The notes beneath the pieces were generated by a model. That model was not told the origin of the DNA and did not search any database. It was given only the letters and a program-made list of their open reading frames with translations. Shown here piece after piece: positions 25,701 through 38,705 of a stretch of DNA of 64,000 nucleotides. How positions within the stretch are numbered: the first letter of the stretch is position 1; every line of letters begins with the position of its first letter. This DNA is from Episyrphus balteatus. Lineage: Eukaryota; Arthropoda; Insecta; Diptera; Syrphidae. The stretch covers positions 124,779,027 through 124,843,026 of the forward strand of contig NC_079136.1 of the NCBI RefSeq assembly GCF_945859705.1. Direction: 5' to 3'. Position numbers and translations under genes: made by a program.

Positions 25701-28244
25701 TTTCTATAAGTTTTGGACTTGTAGTTTTGTTTTTAGAGAATTTTGAATTTTGCAAGTTTTGATGTGTTTAGACGCTCGGTTAACGAGATATGACGATTTA
25801 AACATTTTTAAAAGTGATTTTCTCCAAACGTGAATTTTTCAACTCCAATTGAATTGTATGCGAAGGATATCGACTCACAGAGCACAAAAATGTATTTTCT
25901 ATAAGTTTTGGACTTGTAGTTTTGTTTTTAGAGAATTTTGAATTTTGCAAGTTTTGATGTGTTTAGACGCTCGGTTAACGAGATATGACGATTTAAACAT
26001 TTTTAAAAGTGATTTTCTCCAAACGTAAATTTTTCAACTCCAATTGAAGGATATCGACTCACAGAGCACAAAAATGTATTTTCTATAAGTTTTGGACTTG
26101 TAGTTTTGTTGTTAGAGAATTTTGAATTTTGCAAGTTTTGATGTGTTTAGACGCTCGGTTAACGAGATATGACGATTTAAACATTTTTAAAAGTGATTTT
26201 CTCCAAACGTGAATTTTTCAACTCCAATTGAATTGTATGCGAAGGATATCGACTCACGGAGCACAAAAATGTATTTTCTATAAGTTTTGGACTTGTAGTT
26301 TTGTTGTTAGAGAATTTTAAATTTTGCAAGTTTTGATGTGTTTAGACGCTCGGTTAACGAGATATGACGATTTAAACATTTTTAAAAGTGATTTTCTCCA
26401 AACGTGAATTTTTCAACTCCAATTGAATTGTATGCGAAGGATATCGACTCACAGAGCACAAAAATGTATTTTCTATAAGTTTTGGACTTGTAGTTTCGTT
26501 GTTAGAGAATTTTGAATTTTGCAAGTTTTGATGTGTTTAGACGCTCGGTTAACGAGATATGACGATTTAAACATTTTTAAAAGTGATTTTCTCCAAACGT
26601 GAATTTTTCAACTCCAATTGAATTGTATGCGAAGGATGTCGACTCACAGAGCACAAAAATGTATTTTCTATAAGTTTTGGACTTGTAGTTTTGTTTTTAG
26701 AGAATTTTGAATTTTGCAAGTTTTGATGTGTTTAGACGCTCGGTTAACGAGATATGACGATTTAAACATTTTTAAAAGTGATTTTCTCCAAACGTGAATT
26801 TTTCAACTCCAATTGAATTGTATGCGAAGGATATCGACTCACGGAGCACAAAAATGTATTTTCTATAAGTTTTGGACTTGTAGTTTTGTTGTTAGAGAAT
26901 TTTGAATTTTGCAAGTTTTGATGTGTTTAGACGCTCGGTTAACGAGATATGACGATTTAAACATTTTTAAAAGTGATTTTCTCCAAACGTGAATTTTTCA
27001 ACTCCAATTGAATTGTATGCGAAGGATATCGACTCACAGAGCACAAAAATGTATTTTCTATAAGTTTTGGACTTGTAGTTTTGTTTTTAGAGAATTTTGA
27101 ATTTTGCAAGTTTTGATGTGTTTAGACGCTCGGTTAACGAGATATGACGATTTAAACATTTTTAAAAGTGATTTTCTCCAAACGTGAATTTTTCAACTCC
27201 AATTGAATTGTATGCGAAGGATATCGACTCACAGAGCACAAAAATGTATTTTCTATAAGTTTTGGACTTGTAGTTTTGTTTTTAGAGAATTTTGAATTTT
27301 GCAAGTTTTGATGTGTTTAGACGCTCGGTTAACGAGATATGACGATTTAAACATTTTTAAAAGTGATTTTCTCCAAACGTAAATTTTTCAACTCCAATTG
27401 AATTGTATGCGAAGGATATCGACTCACAGAGCACAAAAATGTATTTTCTATAAGTTTTGGACTTGTAGTTTCGTTGTTAGAGAATTTTGAATTTTGCAAG
27501 TTTTGATGTGTTTAGACGCTCGGTTAACGAGATATGACGATTTAAACATTTTTAAAAGTGATTTTCTCCAAACGTGAATTTTTCAACTCCAATTGAATTG
27601 TATGCGAAGGATATCGACTCACAGAGCACAAAAATGTATTTTCTATAAGTTTTGGACTTGTAGTTTTGTTTTTAGAGAATTTTGAATTTTGCAAGTTTTG
27701 ATGTGTTTAGACGCTCGGTTAACGAGATATGACGATTTAAACATTTTTAAAAGTGATTTTCTCCAAACGTGAATTTTTCAACTCCAATTGAATTGTATGC
27801 GAAGGATATCGACTCACAGAGCACAAAAATGTATTTTCTATAAGTTTTGGACTTGTAGTTTCGTTGTTAGAGAATTTTGAATTTTGCAAGTTTTGATGTG
27901 TTTAGACGCTCGGTTAACGAGATATGACGATTTAAACATTTTTAAAAGTGATTTTCTCCAAACGTGAATTTTTCAACTCCAATTGAATTGTATGCGAAGG
28001 ATATCGACTCACAGAGCACAAAAATGTATTTTCTATAAGTTTTGGACTTGTAGTTTTGTTTTTAGAGAATTTTGAATTTTGCAAGTTTTGATGTGTTTAG
28101 ACGCTCGGTTAACGAGATATGACGATTTAAACATTTTTAAAAGTGATTTTCTCCAAACGTGAATTTTTCAACTCCAATTGAATTGTATGCGAAGGATATC
28201 GACTCACGGAGCACAAAAATGTATTTTCTATAAGTTTTGGACTT
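14693..28244 (-). repeat. Satellite array B, first segment, inverted relative to A
   Basis: The same 195-bp satellite read on the opposite strand; the landmark GATTTTCTCC recurs at 24841 and 25036, 195 bp apart. Subfamily B is recognised by GACGCTCGGTTAACGAGATA and GCAAGTTTTGATGTG, where inverted A would read GACGCTTGGTTAAGGAG and GCAAGTTTGATAGTG. Monomers carry linked alternatives (CAGAGC or CGGAGC; GTTGTTAG or GTTTTTAG; CGTGAAT or CGTAAAT). A three-monomer unit marked by GTGTTTTTTTCC recurs at 23671 and 24256 (585 bp), with a related copy at 22697. A monomer lacking 11 bp lies near 26046. The segment ends where a LINE tail begins. Confidence 0.96.
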
Positions 28245-28913
28245 TTTTTTTTTTTTTTTTTCACTTCAGATTCTTTGATGTAGTAAGCTTAGAACAAGCT
28301 TTTATCTACGATCAGAGGCTCATCATAAGTGCATGTTAGTGGTTAGTAAACAAAAAATACAACCTCCCACATGCACAATATAAAACAAAATAATTACGAA
28401 CAAATTTACAAGTTATACAATTATAAGTACAAAAAATCCAACATTATATAATTTATTTAAAACATTGATTAACAGTCACGATTGTGGAGCACTGGTTCGA
28501 AACAATGTTTTTAAACCCATTTTCGTCAAATTAAAGTCTAAGGATGAATGGTTCAAGTTAAAAAGTTTACTCATGCGACTAAGAGGCTCATTAATACCAT
28601 AGTTTGTTCTATGAAAGTCGATATGCAAAGGTTCAAATCTTCGTAAAAGGTGAGATCCACCCGGATAATTTATACCAATACAAGCTAATAGATCAGGAGC
28701 GTCAATTTGGGAATTAATTAGCTGATGAAGAAAGATTAAATCATTATTTACACGTCTCTGTGCTAAAGTTTGCATCTGAAGAAGTTGAATACGATGTTCA
28801 TAAGGTGGCAAGTTGAAAGGATCGGTCCAAGGAAGACCTTTTAGAGCGAAGCGTACAAAATTGTGTTGAATAGATTCAATTCGGTTTTTATGAACTTCAT
28901 AAAAAGGACTTAG
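28245..28913 (-). mobile_element. 5'-truncated LINE (non-LTR retrotransposon), 669 bp
   Basis: Insertion on the minus strand. A T-run of 19 bases at 28243-28261 is the poly(A) tail, followed by a 3' untranslated region (about 28262-28475) and the end of the reverse-transcriptase reading frame. It is flanked by a 12-bp target duplication, AGTTTTGGACTT, at 28233-28244 and 28914-28925. Removing 681 bp brings the diagnostic monomers at 26046 and 30031 to 3304 bp apart, which is 17 monomers minus the known 11-bp deletion, so no target sequence was lost. Only the 3' end was integrated, as is usual for target-primed reverse transcription. Confidence 0.93.
28476..28910 (-). pseudogene. LINE ORF2 C-terminal fragment
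   Basis: Open frame of 144 codons ending at a stop at 28476, open back to the element's truncated 5' end. Residues include PFYEVHKNRIESIQ, a PPYEHRIQLL stretch, QRRVNNDLIFLHQLIN and HRTNYG, a pattern I know from the region C-terminal to the reverse transcriptase in Jockey- and CR1-like LINE proteins. The catalytic FADD or YADD box lies upstream and is missing, so the fragment cannot act. Codon 34 is TTG inside a continuous frame and is not a start. It differs from the C-terminus of the LINE at 45.7-48.5 kb, so a different family is involved. No frameshift or internal stop was seen in this piece, which suggests a fairly young insertion. Confidence 0.85.
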
Positions 28914-31900
28914 AGTTTTGGACTTGTAGTTTTGTTGTTAGAGAATTTTGAATTTTGCAAGTTTTGATGTGTTTAGACGCTCGGTTAACGAGATATGACG
29001 ATTTAAACATTTTTAAAAGTGATTTTCTCCAAACGTGAATTTTTCAACTCCAATTGAATTGTATGCGAAGGATATCGACTCACAGAGCACAAAAATGTAT
29101 TTTCTATAAGTTTTGGACTTGTAGTTTTGTTTTTAGAGAATTTTGAATTTTGCAAGTTTTGATGTGTTTAGACGCTCGGTTAACGAGATATGACGATTTA
29201 AACATTTTTAAAAGTGATTTTCTCCAAACGTGAATTTTTCAACTCCAATTGAATTGTATGCGAAGGATATCGACTCACAGAGCACAAAAATGTATTTTCT
29301 ATAAGTTTTGGACTTGTAGTTTTGTTTTTAGAGAATTTTGAATTTTGCAAGTTTTGATGTGTTTAGACGCTCGGTTAACGAGATATGACGATTTAAACAT
29401 TTTTAAAAGTGATTTTCTCCAAACGTGAATTTTTCAACTCCAATTGAATTGTATGCGAAGGATATCGACTCACAGAGCACAAAAATGTATTTTCTATAAG
29501 TTTTGGACTTGTAGTTTTTTTTTTAGAGAATTTTGAATTTTGCAAGTTTTGATGTGTTTAGACGCTCGGTTAACGAGATATGACGATTTAAACATTTTTA
29601 AAAGTGATTTTCTCCAAACGTGAATTTTTCAACTCCAATTGAATTGTATGCGAAGGATATCGACTCACGGAGCACAAAAATGTATTTTCTATAAGTTTTG
29701 GACTTGTAGTTTTGTTGTTAGAGAATTTTGAATTTTGCAAGTTTTGATGTGTTTAGACGCTCGGTTAACGAGATATGACGATTTAAACATTTTTAAAAGT
29801 GATTTTCTCCAAACGTGAATTTTTCAACTCCAATTGAATTGTATGCGAAGGATATCGACTCACAGAGCACAAAAATGTATTTTCTATAAGTTTTGGACTT
29901 GTAGTTTTGTTTTTAGAGAATTTTGAATTTTGCAAGTTTTGATGTGTTTAGACGCTCGGTTAACGAGATATGACGATTTAAACATTTTTAAAAGTGATTT
30001 TCTCCAAACGTGAATTTTTCAACTCCAATTGAAGGATATCGACCACAGAGCACAAAAATGTATTTTCTATAAGTTTTGGACTTGTAGTTTTGTTGTTAGA
30101 GAATTTTGAATTTTGCAAGTTTTGATGTGTTTAGACGCTCGGTTAACGAGATATGACGATTTAAACATTTTTAAAAGTGATTTTCTCCAAACGTGAATTT
30201 TTCAACTCCAATTGAATTGTATGCGAAGGATATCGACTCACGGAGCACAAAAATGTATTTTCTATAAGTTTTGGACTTGTAGTTTTGTTGTTAGAGAATT
30301 TTAAATTTTGCAAGTTTTGATGTGTTTAGACGCTCGGTTAACGAGATATGACGATTTAAACATTTTTAAAAGTGATTTTCTCCAAACGTGAATTTTTCAA
30401 CTCCAATTGAATTGTATGCGAAGGATATCGACTCACAGAGCACAAAAATGTATTTTCTATAAGTTTTGGACTTGTAGTTTTGTTTTTAGAGAATTTTGAA
30501 TTTTGCAAGTTTTGATGTGTTTAGACGCTCGGTTAACGAGATATGACGATTTAAACATTTTTAAAAGTGATTTTCTCCAAACGTGAATTTTTCAACTCCA
30601 ATTGAATTGTATGCGAAGGATATCGACTCACAGAGCACAAAAATGTACTTTCTATAAGTTTTGGACTTGTAGTTTTGTTTTTAGAGAATTTTGAATTTTG
30701 CAAGTTTTGATGTGTTTAGACGCTCGGTTAACGAGATATGACGATTTAAACATTTTTAAAAGTGATTTTCTCCAAACGTGAATTTTTCAACTCCAATTGA
30801 ATTGTATGCGAAGGATATCGACTCACAGAGCACAAAAATGTATTTTCTATAAGTTTTGGACTTGTAGTTTTGTTTTTAGAGAATTTTGAATTTTGCAAGT
30901 TTTGATGTGTTTAGACGCTCGGTTAACGAGATATGACGATTTAAACATTTTTAAAAGTGATTTTCTCCAAACGTGAATTTTTCAACTCCAATTGAATTGT
31001 ATGCGAAGGATATCGACTCACAGAGCACAAAAATGTATTTTCTATAAGTTTTGGACTTGTAGTTTTGTTTTTAGAGAATTTTGAATTTTGCAAGTTTTGA
31101 TGTGTTTAGACGCTCGGTTAACGAGATATGACGATTTAAACATTTTTAAAAGTGATTTTCTCCAAACGTGAATTTTTCAACTCCAATTGAATTGTATGCG
31201 AAGGATATCGACTCACAGAGCACAAAAATGTATTTTCTATAAGTTTTGGACTTGTAGTTTTTTTTTTAGAGAATTTTGAATTTTGCAAGTTTTGATGTGT
31301 TTAGACGCTCGGTTAACGAGATATGACGATTTAAACATTTTTAAAAGTGATTTTCTCCAAACGTGAATTTTTCAACTCCAATTGAATTGTATGCGAAGGA
31401 TATCGACTCACGGAGCACAAAAATGTATTTTCTATAAGTTTTGGACTTGTAGTTTTGTTGTTAGAGAATTTTGAATTTTGCAAGTTTTGATGTGTTTAGA
31501 CGCTCGGTTAACGAGATATGACGATTTAAACATTTTTAAAAGTGATTTTCTCCAAACGTGAATTTTTCAACTCCAATTGAATTGTATGCGAAGGATATCG
31601 ACTCACAGAGCACAAAAATGTATTTTCTATAAGTTTTGGACTTGTAGTTTTGTTTTTAGAGAATTTTGAATTTTGCAAGTTTTGATGTGTTTAGACGCTC
31701 GGTTAACGAGATATGACGATTTAAACATTTTTAAAAGTGATTTTCTCCAAACGTGAATTTTTCAACTCCAATTGAAGGATATCGACCACAGAGCACAAAA
31801 ATGTATTTTCTATAAGTTTTGGACTTGTAGTTTTGTTGTTAGAGAATTTTGAATTTTGCAAGTTTTGATGTGTTTAGACGCTCGGTTAACGAGATATGAC

Positions 31901-34900
31901 GATTTAAACATTTTTAAAAGTGATTTTCTCCAAACGTGAATTTTTCAACTCCAATTGAATTGTATGCGAAGGATATCGACTCACGGAGCACAAAAATGTA
32001 TTTTCTATAAGTTTTGGACTTGTAGTTTTGTTGTTAGAGAATTTTAAATTTTGCAAGTTTTGATGTGTTTAGACGCTCGGTTAACGAGATATGACGATTT
32101 AAACATTTTTAAAAGTGATTTTCTCCAAACGTGAATTTTTCAACTCCAATTGAATTGTATGCGAAGGATATCGACTCACAGAGCACAAAAATGTATTTTC
32201 TATAAGTTTTGGACTTGTAGTTTTGTTTTTAGAGAATTTTGAATTTTGCAAGTTTTGATGTGTTTAGACGCTCGGTTAACGAGATATGACGATTTAAACA
32301 TTTTTAAAAGTGATTTTCTCCAAACGTGAATTTTTCAACTCCAATTGAATTGTATGCGAAGGATATCGACTCACAGAGCACAAAAATGTACTTTCTATAA
32401 GTTTTGGACTTGTAGTTTTGTTTTTAGAGAATTTTGAATTTTGCAAGTTTTGATGTGTTTAGACGCTCGGTTAACGAGATATGACGATTTAAACATTTTT
32501 AAAAGTGATTTTCTCCAAACGTGAATTTTTCAACTCCAATTGAATTGTATGCGAAGGATATCGACTCACAGAGCACAAAAATGTATTTTCTATAAGTTTT
32601 GGACTTGTAGTTTTGTTGTTAGAGAATTTTGAATTTTGCAAGTTTTGATGTGTTTAGACGCTCGGTTAACGAGATATGACGATTTAAACATTTTTAAAAG
32701 TGATTTTCTCCAAACGTGAATTTTTCAACTCCAATTGAATTGTATGCGAAGGATATCGACTCACAGAGCACAAAAATGTATTTTCTATAAGTTTTGGACT
32801 TGTAGTTTTGTTTTTAGAGAATTTTGAATTTTGCAAGTTTTGATGTGTTTAGACTCTCGGTTAACGAGATATGACGATTTAAACATTTTTTAAAGTGATT
32901 TTCTCCAAACGTGAATTTTTCAACTCCAATTGAATTGTATGCGAAGGATATCGACTCACAGAGCACAAAAATGTATTTTCTATAAGTTTTGGACTTGTAG
33001 TTTTGTTTTTAGAGAATTTTGAATTTTGCAAGTTTTGATGTGTTTAGACGCTTGGTTAACGAGATATGACGATTTAAACATTTTTAAAAGTGATTTTCTC
33101 CAAACGTGAATTTTTCAACTCCAATTGAATTGTATGCGAAGGATATCGACTCACAGAGCACAAAAATGTATTTTCTATAAGTTTTGGACTTGTAGTTTTG
33201 TTTTTAGAGAATTTTGAATTTTGCAAGTTTTGATGTGTTTCGCTTGGTTAACGAGATATGACGATTTAAACATTTTTAAAAGTGATTTTCTCCAAACGTG
33301 AATTTTTCAACTCCAATTGAATTGTATGCGAAGGATATCGACTCACAGAGCACAAAAATGTATTTTCTATAAGTTTTGGACTTGTAGTTTTGTTTTTAGA
33401 GAATTTTGAATTTTGCAAGTTTTGATGTGTTTAGACGCTCGGTTAACGAGATATGACGATTTAAACATTTTTAAAAGTGATTTTCTCCAAACGTAAATTT
33501 TTCAACTCCAATTGAAGGATATCGACTCACAGAGCACAAAAATGTATTTTCTATAAGTTTTGGACTTGTAGTTTTGTTGTTAGAGAATTTTGAATTTTGC
33601 AAGTTTTGATGTGTTTAGACGCTCGGTTAACGAGATATGACGATTTAAACATTTTTAAAAGTGATTTTCTCCAAACGTGAATTTTTCAACTCCAATTGAA
33701 TTGTATGCGAAGGATATCGACTCACGGAGCACAAAAATGTATTTTCTATAAGTTTTGGACTTGTAGTTTTGTTGTTAGAGAATTTTAAATTTTGCAAGTT
33801 TTGATGTGTTTAGACGCTCGGTTAACGAGATATGACGATTTAAAAATTTTTAAAAGTGATTTTCTCCAAACGTGAATTTTTCAACTCCAATTGAATTGTA
33901 TGCGAAGGATATCGACTCACAGAGCACAAAAATGTATTTTCTATAAGTTTTGGACTTGTAGTTTTGTTTTTAGAGAATTTTGAATTTTGCAAGTTTTGAT
34001 GTGTTTAGACGCTCGGTTAACGAGATATGACGATTTAAACATTTTTAAAAGTGATTTTCTCCAAACGTGAATTTTTCAACTCCAATTGAATTGTATGCGA
34101 AGGATATCGACTCACGGAGCACAAAAATGTATTTTCTATAAGTTTTGGACTTGTAGTTTTGTTGTTAGAGAATTTTGAATTTTGCAAGTTTTGATGTGTT
34201 TAGACGCTCGGTTAACGAGATATGACGATTTAAACATTTTTAAAAGTGATTTTCTCCAAACGTGAATTTTTCAACTCCAATTGAATTGTATGCGAAGGAT
34301 ATCGACTCACAGAGCACAAAAATGTATTTTCTATAAGTTTTGGACTTGTAGTTTTGTTTTTAGAGAATTTTGAATTTTGCAAGTTTTGATGTGTTTAGAC
34401 GCTCGGTTAACGAGATATGACGATTTAAACATTTTTAAAAGTGATTTTCTCCAAACGTGAATTTTTCAACTCCAATTGAATTGTATGCGAAGGATATCGA
34501 CTCACAGAGCACAAAAATGTATTTTCTATAAGTTTTGGACTTGTAGTTTTGTTTTTAGAGAATTTTGAATTTTGCAAGTTTTGATGTGTTTAGACGCTCG
34601 GTTAACGAGATATGACGATTTAAACATTTTTTAAAGTGATTTTCTCCAAACGTGAATTTTTCAACTCCAATTGAATTGTATGCGAAGGATATCGACTCAC
34701 AGAGCACAAAAATGTATTTTCTATAAGTTTTGGACTTGTAGTTTTGTTTTTAGAGAATTTTGAATTTTGCAAGTTTTGATGTGTTTAGACGCTTGGTTAA
34801 CGAGATATGACGATTTAAACATTTTTAAAAGTGATTTTCTCCAAACGTGAATTTTTCAACTCCAATTGAATTGTATGCGAAGGATATCGACTCACAGAGC

Positions 34901-37900
34901 ACAAAAATGTATTTTCTATAAGTTTTGGACTTGTAGTTTTGTTTTTAGAGAATTTTGAATTTTGCAAGTTTTGATGTGTTTAGACGCTCGGTTAACGAGA
35001 TATGACGATTTAAACATTTTTAAAATTGATTTTCTCCAAACGTAAATTTTTCAACTCCAATTGAATTGTATGCGAAGGATATCGACTCACAGAGCACAAA
35101 AATGTATTTTCTATAAGTTTTGGACTTGTAGTTTTATTGTTAGAGAATTTTGAATTTTGCAAGTTTTGATGTGTTTAGACGCTCGGTTAACGAGATATGA
35201 CGATTTAAACATTTTTAAAAGTGATTTTCTCCAAACGTGAATTTTTCAACTCCAATTGAATTGTATGCGAAGGATATCGACTCACAGAGCACAAAAATGT
35301 ATTTTCTATAAGTTTTGGACTTGTAGTTTTGTTTTTAGAGAATTTTGAATTTTGCAAGTTTTGATGTGTTTAGACGCTCGGTTAACGAGATATGACGATT
35401 TAAACATTTTTAAAAGTGATTTTCTCCAAACGTGAATTTTTCAACTCCAATTGAATTGTATGCGAAGGATATCGACTCACAGAGCACAAAAATGTACTTT
35501 CTATAAGTTTTGGACTTGTAGTTTTGTTTTTAGAGAATTTTGAATTTTGCAAGTTTTGATGTGTTTAGACGCTCGGTTAACGAGATATGACGATTTAAAC
35601 ATTTTTCAAAGTGATTTTCTCCAAACGTGAATTTTTCAACTCCAACTGAATTGTATGCGAAGGATATCGACTCACAGAGCACAAAAATGTATTTTCTATA
35701 AGTTTTGGACTTGTAGTTTTGTTTTTAGAGAATTTTGAATTTTGCAAGTTTTGATGTGTTTAGACGCTTGGTTAACGAGATATGACGATTTAAACATTTT
35801 TAAAAGTGATTTTCTCCAAACGTGAATTTTTCAACTCCAATTGAATTGTATGCGAAGGATATCGACTCACAGAGCACAAAAATGTATTTTCTATAAGTTT
35901 TGGACTTGTAGTTTTGTTTTTAGAGAATTTTGAATTTTGCAAGTTTTGATGTGTTTAGACGCTCGGTTAACGAGATATGACGATTTAAACATTTTTAAAA
36001 TTGATTTTCTCCAAACGTAAATTTTTCAACTCCAATTGAATTGTATGCGAAGGATATTGACTCACAGAGCACAAAAATGTATTTTCTATAAGTTTTGGAC
36101 TTGTAGTTTTGTTGTTAGAGAATTTTGAATTTTGCAAGTTTTGATGTGTTTAGACGCTCGGTTAACGAGATATGACGATTTAAACATTTTTTAAAGTGAT
36201 TTTCTCCAAACGTGAATTTTTCAACTCCAATTGAATTGTATGCGAAGGATATCGACTCACAGAGCACAAAAATGTATTTTCTATAAGTTTTGGACTTGTA
36301 GTTTTGTTGTTAGAGAATTTTGAATTTTGCAAGTTTTGATGTGTTTAGACGCTCGGTTAACGAGATATGACGATTTAAACATTTTTAAAAGTAATTTTCT
36401 CCAAACGTGAATTTTTCAACTCCAATTGAATTGTATGCGAAGCATATCGACTCACAGAGCACAAAAATGTATTTTCTATAAGTTTTGGACTTGTAGTTTT
36501 GTTTTTAGAGAATTTTGAATTTTGCAAGTTTTGATGTGTTTAGACGCTCGGTTAACGAGATATGACGATTTAAACATTTTTAAAAGTGATTTTCTGCAAA
36601 CGTGAATTTTTCAACTCCAATTGAATTGTATGCGAAGGATATCGACTCACAGAGCACAAAAATGTATTTTCTATAAGTTTTGGACTTGTAGTTTTATTTT
36701 TAGAGAATTTTGAATTTTTCAAGTTTTGATGTGTTTAGACGCTCGGTTAACGAGATATGACGATTTAAACATTTTTAAAAGTGATTTTCTCCAAACGTGA
36801 ATTTTTCAACTCCAATTGAATTGTATGCGAAGGATATCGACTCACAGAGCACAAAAATGTACTTTCTATAAGTTTTGGACTTGTAGTTTTGTTTTTAGAG
36901 AATTTTGAATTTTGCAAGTTTTGATGTGTTTAGACGCTCGGTTAACGAGATATGACGATTTAAACATTTTTCAAAGTGATTTTCTCCAAACGTGAATTTT
37001 TCAACTCCAATTGAATTGTATGCGAAGGATATCGACTCACAGAGCACAAAAATGTATTTTCTATAAGTTTTAAACTTGTAGTTTTGTTGTTAGAGAATTT
37101 TGAATTTTGCAAGTTTTGATGTGTTTAGACGCTCGGGTAACGAGATATGACGATTTAAACATTTTTAAAAGTGATTTTCTCCAAACGTGAATTTTTCAAC
37201 TCCAATTGAATTGTATGCGAAGGATATCGACTCACAGAGCACAAAAATGTACTTTCTATAAGTTTTGGACTTGTAGTTTTGTTTTTAGAGAATTTTGAAT
37301 TTTGCAAGTTTTGATGTGTTTAGACGCTCGGTTAACGAGATATGACGATTTAAACATTTTTAAAAGTGATTTTCTCCAAACGTGAATTTTTCAACTCCAA
37401 TTGAATTGTATGCGAAGGATATCGACTCACAGAGCACAAAAATGTATTTTCTATAAGTTTTGGACTTGTAGTTTTGTTTTTAGAGAATTTTGAATTTTGC
37501 AAGTTTTGATGTGTTTAGACGCTCGGTTAACGAGATATGACGATTTAAACATTTTTAAAAGTGATTTTCTCCAAACGTAAATTTTTCAACTCCAATTGAA
37601 GAATATCGACTCACAGAGCACAAAAATGTACTTTCTATAAGTTTTGGACTTGTAGTTTTGTTTTTAGAGAATTTTGAATTTTGCAAGTTTTGATGTGTTT
37701 AGACGCTCGGTTAACGAGATATGAAGATTTAAACATTTTTAAAAGTGATTTTCTCCAAACGTGAATTTTTCAACTCCAATTGAATTGTATGCGAAGGATA
37801 TCGACTCACAGAGCACAAAAATGTATTTTCTATAAGTTTTGGACTTGTAGTTTTGTTTTTAGAGAATTTTGAATTTTGCAAGTTTTGATGTGTTTAGACG

Positions 37901-38482
37901 CTCGGTTAACGAGATATGACGATTTAAACATTTTTAAAAGTGATTTTCTCCAAACGTAAATTTTTCAACTCCAATTGAAGAATATCGACTCACAGAGCAC
38001 AAAAATGTACTTTCTATAAGTTTTGGACTTGTAGTTTTGTTTTTAGAGAATTTTGAATTTTGCAAGTTTTGATGTGTTTAGACGCTCGGTTAACGAGATA
38101 TGACGATTTAAACATTTTTAAAAGTGATTTTCTCCAAACGTGAATTTTTCAACTCCAATTGAATTGTATGCGAAGGATATCGACTCACAGAGCACAAAAA
38201 TGCATTTTCTATAAGTTTTAAACTTGTAGTTTTGTTGTTAGAGAATTTTGAATTTTGCAAGTTTTGATGTGTTTAGACGCTCGGTTAACGAGATATGACG
38301 ATTTAAACATTTTTAAAAGTGATTTTCTGCAAACGTGAATTTTTCAACTCCAATTGAATTGTATGCGAAGGATATCGACTCACAGAGCACAAAAATGTAT
38401 TTTCTATAAGTTTTGGACTTGTAGTTTTGTTTTTAGAGAATTTTGAATTTTGCAAGTTTTGATGTGTTTAGACGCTCGGTTA
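28914..38482 (-). repeat. Satellite array B, second segment
   Basis: About 49 monomers of subfamily B between the first LINE and the first foldback MITE. A 1743-bp, nine-monomer repeat is visible: monomers with an 11-bp deletion plus a lost T (GAAGGATATCGACCACAG) begin at 30031 and 31774, each followed by a TTTTAAATTTTGC variant and then GTACTTTC (C at 30648 and 32391). A third, weaker copy starts at 33514, 1740 bp on; the 3-bp shortfall is the lost AGA at 33240. Three monomers lacking 11 bp and reading GAAGAATATC occur at 37598, 37977 and, in the next segment, 38972. Variant CGGAGC disappears after about 34.1 kb, and GTACTTTC first appears at 30646. Confidence 0.95.
29508..33513 (-). repeat. 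Nine-monomer higher-order repeat, 1743 bp
   Basis: Linked variants repeat at 1743 bp: the run TAGTTTTTTTTTAGAG (about 29512 and 31255), the shortened monomer (30031 and 31774) and GTACTTTC (30646 and 32389). The length equals nine monomers of 195 bp minus 12 bp for the shortened monomer. The match weakens after about 32.5 kb, where the next copy diverges. The start and end given are approximate because phase is arbitrary. Confidence 0.8.
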
Positions 38483-38705
38483 TACTACGTTTCCACCTAC
38501 GCTAAATCCGAGATTTAGCTAAGTAGATTTAGAATAAATCTCGAGATTTATTCTAAATCTACTTCGCTAAATGGTGGATTTAGGTTCACTTAGCCTAAAA
38601 CCAAGATTTTCAGCTACCCTCAAACCGAGATTTAGAATAAATCTCGAGATTTAAGCTAAATCTACTTAGCTAAATCTCGGATTTAGCGTAGGTGGAAACA
38701 TAGTA
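38483..38705. mobile_element. Foldback MITE, copy 1, 223 bp, TTA target duplication
   Basis: The ends are inverted repeats: TACTACGTTTCCACCTACGC at the left, and at the right the reverse complement of TACTATGTTTCCACCTACGC (one mismatch). The homology continues inward for at least 45 bp. It is flanked by TTA at 38480-38482 and 38706-38708; excision with one TTA restores the monomer's CGGTTAACGAG. A perfect 44-bp palindrome centred on CTCGAG lies at 38521-38564, and a second GAGATTTAGAATAAATCTCG motif lies on the right side, so most of the element can fold on itself. A TTA duplication points to PIF/Harbinger (Tourist-like) elements, although the TACTA terminus is not the usual GGG or GGC. There is no coding capacity. 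Confidence 0.85.

Noticed and set aside
28241..28261. T-run as a transcription terminator or microsatellite
   Set aside because: It is the poly(A) tail of a minus-strand LINE, shown by the coding remnant behind it and the 12-bp target duplication.
38483..38705. Foldback MITE as a second TTAA (piggyBac) insertion
   Set aside because: The flanks fit a 3-bp TTA duplication with symmetric TACTA ends; a full TTAA on both sides cannot be made from the sequence.
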